Below are positions 33,549 through 43,877 of a stretch of DNA of 64,000 bases, in pieces. Numbering within the stretch: the first letter of the stretch is position 1; the number at the start of each line of letters is the position of its first letter. Origin of the DNA: Gonium pectorale (lineage: Eukaryota > Chlorophyta > Chlorophyceae > Chlamydomonadales > Volvocaceae); NCBI GenBank assembly GCA_001584585.1, contig LSYV01000011.1:1399630-1463629 (forward strand), read 5' to 3'. The notes below the pieces were generated by a model. The model was not told the origin of the DNA. It saw only the letters and a program-made list of their open reading frames with translations, and ran no database searches. The position numbers were made by a program, and so were the translations under genes.

Positions 33549-34583
33549 GACGTCGTCGCAGGTGGGGGGTGCGAGGGGGGACTCCATGCACGGGTTTGAG
33601 GGACGGCCAAGATGCGTGTTGACTGACAGTGCACAACCGTGACGGGCTGCTAGCGGAGGCTGCGTGTACGGACGCTGCCGAGGCGTGTTGGCTGGATGGT
33701 CAGGTGGGCTCTCGTGCATGGCCTGGTGGGAAGGAGAGGTAGCAGATATGCTTCACGTAATGGCATGTCGCTGGTGCTGCGTTTTGTCTGTACCAACCTT
33801 GCGTTTTTGCGCATGCATGTGCCATGGCCGGGGGCGCCGAAACTTTGTTCAACCAGGGGGTAGTTCGTTGGCCCCGGCGCCAGCAGTCAACCGTGCTCCA
33901 TGGGTTGGGATGTGGCTCCGTGGCGGCGGCCGTTGGCCGCCTAGCAGTTGCGGTGGGCTCGGGTGGATGAAGAGGGGGAGTGCATAGTCTACCGTCCGTA
34001 ACTTCTGCTGGTGTAGGATAAGGACGAATTGGGCGCCAAGCAAGGTCACCTGGTCACTTATCTACATACCATGGGGTTCGCTCACCCAGATGGACGGGTC
34101 AACATGACGGTATGTCCCACCGCGTAGCATGCTACATTACAAGATGATGGTGTGTTCCACCTGGCATCTTCACGTATCGCAGGGAAGATCACAAGTCCAT
34201 ACGATAGCCAGCGAACGCCCCTGCCTTTGCTCATTCAGCTGCACGCTTCAGTCAGCCAGCGCCCATGGATAATTGCCAGAAATGGGTCGATTGATAGCTT
34301 ACGAACTGCTTCAACCTTGCTCTGGGACTCTTTAAAGCGCCACCTTTCGGCAACCGAAACGACACGTCCGATGGCGACCCCTCCTCTCTTCGGGACATAA
34401 GTGTTATAACCAGATCATTTACCCGCATGAAACTATGTTATCGCATTCTATCACCGATACTACGCTTCGCAGTAGCAGTGACGGTTCCTTCCACTGGACA
34501 CATTCCTCTATCCCACTCCTAGGCAATTTCCAATCCTAATACAGTATCTGGAATAAAGTGTTTTACTTGCATTGCGCGTTGGC
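33549..34583. other. Spacer between copies E and F
   Basis: No gene supported. It holds the copy E 3' flank and the copy F promoter side. The last 250 bases are noticeably AT-richer than the surroundings. Confidence 0.45.
34518..34525 (+). promoter_or_regulatory. Shared TCCTAGGCA motif before the copy F ATG
   Basis: Same motif as before copies C and D, 58 bases before the ATG. Confidence 0.35.
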
Positions 34584-37302
34584 ATGGAGAAGTTTGAGTA
34601 TGACCGGTTTAAACATCCATTCCACAGCAAACTCCAGCAGGACACGAAACAGTGGACGCCGCAAGAAACCCAGCTAATAGGAGACTACGCGCGGGACCAA
34701 GCTGGCTCTGGATTTGCCAAAGGCAGCTTGCTGGGGGCTGCTCTTGCATTCTTCGTGGCACCTGTGAAAACCCTGTGTACGGACATCCCGAGCAGGGCAA
34801 TGGCGCTCCGCACCATGGGCTGCACAGCGTTGCTGGGAGCAGCAACATCGGGTAAGCACACGCTGCTGCTTGGTGAACGCTATCCACGTCTACTCCATCC
34901 ACTATCCATGTCGGCTTCACAGATCAATGCAGCCGCGCACCCCAACTGAAGAGCTGCCCCTGACGGCAAACCTCTTCTCCCAGGTATCCTAGCGACGGCC
35001 CAAACCTCCGAACGGGTTTTGCTCACAGCAAGGCTACATCGCGCGGCACAGTCGTACGAGTCTTCCAACCGCCCCTCCATCACGTCTGTGCTTGGAGCTG
35101 CGGGGCTGCTCGCGACCGCGGCGTCGGCGCGCTACACGCGCAGCTTCTCCCCCTCGTACGGCTTCCTGCTGCTGGGCGGCGCGGCGTCGGGCTGCGTAGC
35201 CGGCCAAGGGCTTCACGCCGCGACGCCGGGTCTGGTGGGTACAGGATTAGTGCGCAGTGCCGTGTGGATAGTTCAGTTTGCCGGTGTAAGCCACATGGCC
35301 TGGTTCGACCAAAAAGCACATGCGCCGCATCAGATTTCGTAGAGACGTCGTCTGCGGCCTTCTTTGCACCCTTCTCAACGGCCCTTCAGCAGTTGACCGC
35401 TGTGGTTAACTGACCACGTCACGTCCATTGACGGGCGCGTCGGTGCACAGGCGAACGGACTCGGTGAGGCGGCTTCCTACGCGTGGAACCCGGCGGTCAG
35501 CGCCGGCAGCGCTGTCGCGCCCTACGCGTTCCGGGGGCTCCAGGCGGGCGCCCTGCTGGGCCTTGCGGCGGCGAGGTACCGCCTGGGGCCCGGGAACCTA
35601 CCGGCGCTGGGAGACGCCGCGGGCCGCGCCGGCCTGAAGGGCGCCGCCGTGTTCGGTGCGTGGGGTCGCGGCCTGGCTCGGTCATGGGCGGGAGATAGAT
35701 ACAACTGCCTGATCTGTCACGCTGTGAGATGTGCACTGTGGTGCCCGTGCCTGTATGAGCGCATCACGTGCGGAGGGTATCAGGCTTCTCTATCCGTACA
35801 CACGGGGTAACCCCCACTTTCGGGTGGGCAGAAAGTTCAAGAAATCAAAACTGACTTGACAGAGGCGGTGGACCTAACGGCTCGTATCCCGCTGGGGGTG
35901 CAGATCCCCCAAACCCTTTACCCCTTTACCCTTTACACGCAGCGCCATGCTTGAGGAGGTGATGCGCGGCCCGAACCCAAGCACATTCAATACCTAACTA
36001 TACTTGAATGCTGAATACTTGCTGGCGTGTATTTCAACTATTTCTCCGTGCAGCGGCCTTCGGCGCGTGCTCCGAAGCGTGGACCGCGCTCACGACGCCG
36101 CCGTCAACGCGTCTCCAAAAGCTCCACCACAATGCCGACACCGTGATGGCGCCCGCCGTCAACCTGGGCGCGCACGTCGACACGGCAACCATCCTCGTAA
36201 CGGGCTGCGCGTGGTGGCTCTGGGAGAGGGTAGTATCCTTCGTGCGGCGGACCCCGCTCCCTGGCTCCGCCGGCCGGCGGACGTGGTGGCAATTCTGGAT
36301 AGTCTGCTGCGCGGTGGGCGGGCTGGAGGTGCAGTCCAAGGAGCTCACGCAGTGGGTGAGTCCCTCCATGTCCGCGTTGCGCGCTTTCTGTGCTGCGGCG
36401 TGGTTGAGCTAGGGATGTTGATGTGTCGGTAGCTGCCTATCGCTTGCACGCAAAGCGCGTAATGAGCGAGTGCGTGTGCGCCAGAATGCGTGCAAGGCGC
36501 TCTGTAATGAGTAAAGTCGGCTGTGCCCGGCTGGGACCCGATCGCCTCGGCATGTTATTCGGCACGCACGAGCTGCAAGTAAGCGAGTGTGCTTGGCCCG
36601 CAGGCCCACGCCGTCGCATATGAGTCCCTCCCATCCGAGGCCGCCGCGACGATGCACGCGGGAGAGAAGGGCTTCAAGGTCGGCGCCACGATGGGGCTGG
36701 GGCTGGCGCTGCTGGGTGCGGTGGCGCGGGGCACGCCAGCGCCGGGCACGCCGCCCTCAGTGCGGCTGGCGCTGGCGCCGGCCGTCTGCGCGGTGCTGGG
36801 CGCTGCGGCCACAGGTGCGCCGCCCCGCCTGCTTACCTCTCGTCACCGCTTGCATCGGGCCTCATACCGGTATCCCAAACCCCCAACGAGCACACGGTAC
36901 ATACCCTCTCCACGCAGCCACGCATCTGCTCGCATGCACGGCCTTCCTACGCACTCACCCCGACCCGCCTGTGCCGCCGCCGTAGGTCTCCACGCGGGCA
37001 GCACGTTGCACCAAAAAGCCCGCACGACCGGCAACGACGGCCTGCGCGAGCGGTTGCAGCGAGCGCACATCGAGACCTCGCTACAGCAGCAGGCCTATTT
37101 CGGCCACAACTTCCTGTTCCATCTCGCCTTCGCCGTGGTGAACTGGCAGGTTCCCGCTCCCGGGCTGCCCAAGGCGCTCGTGCCGCTGTGCCTCCTGAGC
37201 TACGCGGCGGGTCTCGACGCCCTGATTGGGCCCAAGAGCGGCATGGCGCCCTCCGAGCTGTGCTTTGTGCCCGGGAACCAACAGGGGCCGAACATTGTTT
37301 GA
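34584..37302 (+). CDS. Copy F: three-unit glycine-zipper membrane protein, unknown function
   Basis: Six exons: 34584-34851, 34984-35234, 35451-35655, 36054-36355, 36604-36814 and 36986-37302, about 517 residues, phases 1-0-1-0-1. The N-terminus is longer and more charged than in its relatives (MEKFEYDRFKHPFHS). Unit 1: GFAKGSLLGAALAFF, ALLGAATSG, then LLLGGAASGCVAGQ. Unit 2: APYAFRGLQAGALLGLAAAR, then AFGACSEAWTAL and the Trp cluster CAWWLWERV. Unit 3: KGFKVGATMGLGLALLG, AVLGAAATG, then GLHAGSTLHQKA and a hydrophobic C-terminal half ending GNQQGPNIV. It shares the unit-2 landmarks with copy E most closely. The start is the first ATG in the exon frame. About twelve membrane segments are likely. 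Function unknown. Confidence 0.8.
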
Positions 37303-38512
37303 TGGCCGCGGCGCTCGATGGGCCTCACTTGTCATGGATAGGGGCACACGAAGTTAGAGACTCGGGCGCTGGTTGCGGGTACGACAGAGCCGCATGCGCT
37401 GCGCAGATCAACTGTCAGCTGAGCCGTACGGGTACAGCCGATTGATGTACATTATTATGCATACGTCCTGTCCTGGGATGGAGACCTTGACATTTATTTT
37501 GTTGTTCATGTAGGAAACAAGTTTACGGTAGTTTCACAGAATGTTTGGGGCATGGGTACCACGTGTCATTGGGGATTTGCCAAATTGCCATGTGTTATTC
37601 TCGTTCCAAACCGCAACCCAGAGGTCGTGTATAGTCGATTGATTCATGCCTGGCCGCGGACGGGTGTGGTCGATACCCTTAGTACGCATTTTGAACCTAG
37701 CCCAAGCGGGCATATGAATGGAACCCATGCTGCGGGCGTTTCGGCAAGGGCTTCGTGTAACATATGTGCGCCTCGTGCGTCCCAGCAGCCGTGCAGAAGT
37801 TTGGAGTGACCGCCTCTCAAAATGTTCGTGCAGGATGACGCGCCGTGAGGGCCTGGACCGAGCCGTTGCTTGCCCTGACAGACCTACGGGTCGGCTCTTC
37901 TGATACTTTGGTGCATAACAGAATGCGGTAACCGAGAAAAGCACTCATCTGCACCGGATGTAACCAGTAAGCGGTGGGGCGCTGCACATAAGCTCGGCAT
38001 TGCACGTCCTGCACGGCACGTACGGCTCGACACAACACCACGCCTCAACGCACCCGAGCTGTCACCATGATGGGCACCCGAGTGCAGTCGCGCCTCCGGG
38101 TCACACGCTGTGGCCGCGGCGGCCCTGGCAGCACAGCACACCTGCAAGCCGCAACTGCCAACGCAATCACTGCTTCATCCTAGCTCACGTCTCGGGCACG
38201 AGACCCGCCTTTGTGGGGCCGAGTTGGGTTCTCCCACCGGTCCGTTGCTCTGCACTCGCCGCTGCAACACACTGCCAAGACGGCCTCCATCTTGGGACAG
38301 CCGCAGGTACATGGTATCTGGGTGAAGACCCTGGCTCAGCGACTCAACGACTCAACGACTCAACGCGTAACCCCGCAGAGACCAACACCACGTGCATAAA
38401 CCACCTTTCTCAACGACCTTCAGCAACGGTTGTCACCGTCTTTACACCACACATCGTGACACAATGACCACGCAACCCAGCATACATCACGTTTCCTTGG
38501 CCTCACAACACC
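37303..38512. other. Convergent spacer between copy F and the LRR gene
   Basis: 3' flanks of two convergent genes. TGTAA at about 37757 may serve copy F. No coding evidence in between. Confidence 0.5.
38442..38446 (-). terminator. TGTAA poly(A) signal candidate for the LRR gene
   Basis: TTACA on the plus strand (TGTAA on the minus strand), about 70 bases past the LRR stop codon. It is the standard volvocine poly(A) signal; the position is plausible but untested. Confidence 0.45.
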
Positions 38513-41500
38513 TCAGTCCCACACCACCTCGGGCCAGCCCGCATCTGCCCCGGTCGCGTCGCCCGCCTGGCCGACGGATCCAAAGCCGTCGCCCGCGCCC
38601 CGCTTCCGCGGCCCCAGCGCCGCCAGCTGCCGCCGCACCCAGGCCGCGCCCAACGGCCCGTCGGGGCCCGCCGCGCCGGCGCCCGTGCCCGCGCAGCGCA
38701 CCACATGCAGCCGCCGCAGCCGCGGAGCCGCCATGCACAGCTCCAGCAGAGCGCGCTGGCCCACGTCCACGATCAGCTCCCCCTCATCCTCCGCCGCTGC
38801 AGCGGCACCGCCGCCGGCGCTGTCGACGCTGCCGGCGCGGCTGCGGACGCTGCCGCCGGCGCTGGCGCCGGCGCCGAAGCTGAAGTGCCCGACGTGAGGG
38901 ATGCGGCGGCGCGGCATGCAGCGCATCAGCTCCAGCTCCTCCAGGTGCGGCAGCGCGGCCAGGTGCGGCAGCGAGTCGGTGCTGAGCTCCGCGGAGGCCA
39001 GGGTAAGGCGCTGTGGGGAGGGGGGCACGGTATGTGGCAGAGAAACTGGCGGTCAACATGGCAGCGGCGATGCGAGAAACGCAGGTATGATGAGAAACGG
39101 GCAGTCTGCACAGCAGGTGCTGTCAAGGGTTACAAGTACGGCCATTCCACAGGCCTTCCAAGCACCGGCTATCGCGCGCCATTGAAACCAGCCGTGGCGA
39201 ATGGGTCCCAGGATTGGGGATTGTGTCCGTAGCGGAGTCCAGGCCCTCCCAGGTCACCAGCCGTAGCCCAGCTGCAAGCGCCCCCATCGGGACAGATGGG
39301 AGGACGTCGTCACCTCCACCGTACCGTACCCGCCACTCACCCGCAACGTCGTAAGCTCCGCCAACGCGGCCAGGTCGATGCCGTACAGTCCGATGCCGTA
39401 CAACTGCAGGCCCGTCAGGCGCAGCGGGGCCAGGGCGTGCAGCCACACCGAGTGGCTTCCCCCACCCGCACCCGCACCCGCACCCGCACCCACGCCGCGC
39501 GGCACCCGGCCAGACGCCGGGCCCTGGCGGCCGGATCCCGGTCCCGGAAGCGCCGAGCCCAGGGAACGAGCCGACAGCGACACCGGCCTGGAGCCGCGAG
39601 CCGCCTCCGCGCCGCCATCCTCGGCTGAAACAGTAAAAACAGCAGCAGCAGCGGCATCGGTTGCAGCGGCGGCCGCCTCGCGCCCGCCGGCAGCCGCCTC
39701 CGAAACCGTCTCCAACCGTCTGTGGGACTCAGGTTGCGACCGCCGCGCTAGGCGCCCTTGGGCCACCTCCGCGTCCGTCTCCGCCTCGACCACATCTGGG
39801 GCCACATCGGGCGGCTCCAAGCTGCCATAGTCGTTGTGAATGACCAGCTCCCGCTGACTGCAGCTGCTGCTGGCGCCGCCAACCCGCGGGTCACTGGCTT
39901 CGCCCTCCTCACCCGTACCGGCGGGCTCGCCCAGGACCGTGGCGTCGCTCAGCCGTCGGAGGCCGCCGGCTGCAGCCGACGGCGACTGCGGCGGCGGCCT
40001 AGCCAGGAGGCCAATCGCCGCCGCCAGCGCCTCGCCGGACTCGGGCCGCAGCACTGAGCGCATAACGCCGTCCTCGGAACGGTGGAAAGCCTAATGGGGG
40101 CGCAAAGCACGAACATACAAAAGGGCGCACCTGCGTCAGTCCCAGGACGCTGCAGGCAACAGTCAGAATGGCACGCGCCTATACCCATGGAAGTGCGCTT
40201 AAACGACGGTCGGCCGACGCATGCGCCACATTAAAGCAGGAAAACCTTCGGAAACATCAAGGCACTGGTCGTGGAACCGGAACGAAACGTCGCCAAGACG
40301 TATGATTAGCACAGCGCTTATTCACGTCACGCCATCATACCTGCAGGGGGTCAAAGTCAACGTCCGGAAGGTCCAGCTCAATGCCGGGAACGGTCAGCGC
40401 CAGCGGCACTGCGGAAGCGCCGCCGCCGCCAGCATCAGCACCCGCCCCAGCGCCAGCACTGCCGCTGCCATCGACGGCCGAAGGCCCCACGCCGGCGGCC
40501 CTGGCCTCCAGCGCCCGCCGCACCGCGCGCAGCGCCCGCAGCGTCGGCCGACAGTGCGCCACGCGCAGCGCAGTCAGCGCCGGCGGCAGCGGCAACGGCT
40601 CGGGCGGCCGCCGCGCCGCGGCGGCGGCCCGCTCCTCCGTATCCGTCAGGATCATCACGGGCCCGTGGCCCACCGACCCGAGGGTCAGCTCCGTCAGCCG
40701 CGGCGCCGCGCGCGCCAGCGCCGCAAGCTCCGCCGGCGGCCCCAGGGCGTCCGGCAGCTCCAGTCGCCGGAGGTTGCGCATTACCGCGAGGGCTGTGGTG
40801 AGCGGCGCCGTGCTGCGGAGGCCCTCAACGGTCAGGCTCGTGAGGGCAGTCAGCTGGAAGAGGGCGCACGCGAGCAGCTGGGGCGTGAGGCCAGCGGCCT
40901 CGGCGGCGTCCTCCGGGCTGGCGTCCGGCTTGGGGTTGTGGCGCCGCACCGCGCGGGCGCGCGCCACGGACGCCGGCACCGTGCCGCGGAATGCCACCCC
41001 GCGCAGCTCCAAGCTGCGCAGCTGCTTCAGGGCGCCTAGCGACTTGACGGCGTGCACGGCCGTCAGCGCGGCGGCGAGGTGCGAGTAGCTCGCCAGGGCG
41101 CTGCCGCCACCGGAGGCGGCTGCGGCCGCCGCTGTTCCGGAGCCGGCGCTTGCGGAGGGGCCAGTGCCGGCGAGGGACTGGAAGGAGACGCACAGCTGCT
41201 GCAGCTGACCGCAGGCCGCGAGGGTCGCTCCCAAGCGAGGCGGCCAGCCGACGCAGCCCCACAGCTCCAGCCTGTGCAGCCGCGCTGCCGCTGCGGCGGC
41301 GGACTGCTCCAGTACGGCGGCTGCCGTACCGTGCGTCAGGTCGTAGCCGTACATGCAGAGCTGCAGTGGCGGCGGTGACGAGGAGGAAGTGGAAAGTGCG
41401 TCTAGCGCAGAGGCGGCGGCCTTGCCAGCGGGCGCCGCCGCCGCTGCTGTCAGCAGCGGCTGGAGGGCCTTGCCCAGCGGCGGCGTGAGCGGTGCGCCCG

Positions 41501-42229
41501 CCAGGTGGAGGCTGGAGAGCTCCAGCGGAGCGTCCCCGAGCGGGAGCAGCACGGCTAGGCTGCGGCAGGGCATAGGGCGGGCGGGCGGGCGGGTGGCTCC
41601 ATGTTCGGAAGGTTGTGCGTCAGGGTGGACAGCAATAGGAGCGGCTGGACTTTTCAGGGGTTGGCTCGATCCCGATCAGTTTGGTGCGGCCAACCCCAGC
41701 CCAATTGGTGACCGTCCGGAAGGCAGTTCAACCCCCACACGTACCTCTGCTCCAGCCGCTTTCGCTCGTTGGCTCCGTCGAGGCACACGCTCAGCGAGTG
41801 CGGGTGACATCCCCGGGAGACGAAACCGCGCACCGTCCTGCTAGTCTCGGCTGCGTTTTCCGAGCAGAAGGATGCCCGGGAGAAGCGGGAGAGCCGGGAG
41901 AGCCGACCCATGGGCAGCGACGCGATGGACAGCTGATGCAACTCGCCCACAGATAGGGTCGATACCAGGGAATCATGCAGATGACGACCCTCGCGGCAGG
42001 TTGAGCGAAGCGCGAGGCGGGAAGGATTGTCGACGTAAGACCAGACGAGCGGCATCAGGTCCAGGATGGAGCACTCCGAGCCTGATATCCGCTGCGTGAG
42101 AGGCGCCGAGGGCGTTGGCGACGGCTGCTTGGTAACGACCGGCGGTTCCGACAGCGGAATTCGTTGCGCTCCCTTTCCCTTTCCCGAGAGGCAGGATGCC
42201 AGAAGTTGATAGCAGCCGTTCAGTGGCAT
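38513..42229 (-). CDS. F-box-like / leucine-rich repeat protein
   Basis: Four exons on the minus strand join perfectly: 42229-41745, 41559-40341, 40090-39341 and 39010-38513, about 983 residues. The N-terminus has an F-box-like stretch (ILDLMPLVWSYVDNPSRLAL, then RSTCREGRHLHD). Leucine-rich repeat segments follow: LHRLELWGC, QLRSLELRGVAF, LTSLTVEGLRS, NLRRLELPDALG, RLTELTLGSVG, LTTLRVSGG across exons 3 and 4, and HLEELELMRC. Long Ala/Gly/Ser-rich insertions interrupt the repeats, as is common in algal proteins, including an AGAGAGAGG run in exon 3. It is probably an SCF-type ubiquitin ligase adaptor; that role is inferred from the architecture. The ATG at 42229 begins the longest frame. Confidence 0.8.
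39460..39494 (+). repeat. Hexanucleotide (CCCGCA)n coding repeat
   Basis: Five near-perfect CCCGCA units, read on the minus strand as alternating Ala/Gly in the LRR protein. A similar run occurs at 44464-44484 in the RAP gene. Confidence 0.85.
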
Positions 42230-43877
42230 CGTGTGGGCTACGAAAGCGAGGGGAAGCGAGAAGTAACTTCACCCTTGATGACTCAGCTTTTTACTCAAAG
42301 TGGAACCTACTAAAATATGTATGAGCGTTATGGCAAAGATGGCGCTTGTACACGTGGACAGTGTTGATAGCGGCAGTCAGACCTCGGCCGTCGGCTCCAG
42401 CCGCCGTTGACTCTTTAATAAGGGAATGATTTCATATGAAGCACAACAAAGGTAACAGCGTACAAGGCGGTGAGCAAAGAAGAAGCTCTTTGCCGCGCAG
42501 TACCGCCGCAGTACTGCAGGTACTGCCCACGAAGGCCTTTTTCCGAAACCGGCGGCAACTTTTGCCGTGCGCGGACCCCAACGTTGGCATCCACCGCTAC
42601 TTCAGCACCGTCCGCTTACACCCCTGAGTCTCGTAGCCACCCGGTTCCCGCTGCACTCCTACACGCTGCCTGGCAACGTGCTGTACTTAGAGCGCGGGGT
42701 CAACTGATGCTCGCCAACCGCCGTGCGTACGCGCCCTTACTGTAAACAGTTGCGCTGAACCCCGGCCGCGGCTCGCCCGCCCGCGCACTGCGCAACGTGG
42801 TCGTTCGATGCGGGGTGTGGCGGAGAATGGCGGAGGCTACTTGCGAACACCTGGTGCGATTTCAAGAGGTCAAAGTATGACACTTTGAGATACGACCCCG
42901 CAGTCCATGTGCGCCTCCGGACTCTCCGGACTCGGCACCGGTGCCCAATGCTCCGTAGTGCAGCAGCGGCGCTGGAGGAGCTGGAGGCTGGGCAAAGGCG
43001 GCGGACTGCTTTGCAGGTGCTCTAGTGCTGATATGCACACGTACAGTCAAGCGTCGTACATCCACGAGGAGCTTGTTCAACGGCTTGCGGCTCGCCTAGC
43101 AGGCCTAGCCTCCGTCTTTGCCTGAACTGCACACGCGGGCTTTTGCTCGTCGTATGCGTCATTTCATTTCAACACGGGCAGTGCCTCTGACCACCAGGGC
43201 CCCTACAAGGAGCAGAGCATCGGAGGAGGATCGACCTGACCATACCATACCTAGCTAACCGACAAGCGTACAGTCAGCGTCGTGCGCATCCAAGGGGCGG
43301 CCGCGTGGCGTGCAGTAGCAAATCGAAAGCTGCTGCAAAGGGGCATTATCAGCCTACACATCCATGCTCCTCGTCGTTTCCTTTGCGGCTTACCGGTTTT
43401 CTTGTCTTGCCGTGGCGAAGGGCAACGGGCAATAACAGCCCTTGGGCAAATCCATGTCAAAAAGTGGAGGTGTGGTGTGGCTCCCCAATTGCATTATTTC
43501 CTTTTTTATATAGTGCGCACGACCGACCGGCACCTCGGACCTCACCTCTACCATTGTCGACGCTCCTCAACCTACAGCCGTAAGAAACCTTAACCTTTAC
43601 CCTTTTTTACAGCCTTAAGAAAGGAGCCAGCGCGTTGGGGAACATCCGCTACATATGCCTAGCTAGCCGTAAGAACAGCGCGTCGCTGCCCCACCCACCT
43701 GCCGTACCGGCGCGTTGCACAACCAGTGAGAACGGTACCTGAACGCTTTGCCACGTCATCGCCAGCCCCCGACATGGGGCAGGGCACCCCCGCCCAGCGC
43801 CCACCACTGTTGCGGCACCCCTTTCTGTCCAAAAAGTCCTCCCCCTTCGCTCGCGGGACCGCCACACGCCCACAGCG
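42230..43877. other. Spacer between the LRR and RAP genes
   Basis: Upstream of the LRR gene and downstream of the RAP gene. No coding signal found. TTACA at 43608-43612 (TGTAA on the minus strand) lies about 270 bases past the RAP stop and may be its poly(A) signal. Confidence 0.5.

Noticed and set aside
35900..35945. Telomere-like CCCTTTACC repeats
   Set aside because: Only a few imperfect units, not the expected algal telomere repeat.
327..37302. Idea that the window is a mating-type or sex-determining locus
   Set aside because: No known sex-determining gene is recognisable; repeats and rearrangements alone are not enough.
5530..37302. Firm assignment of copies A-F to Tim17/22/23
   Set aside because: Glycine zippers and a four-helix unit fit loosely, but the conserved PRAT-type signature spacing could not be matched by eye.
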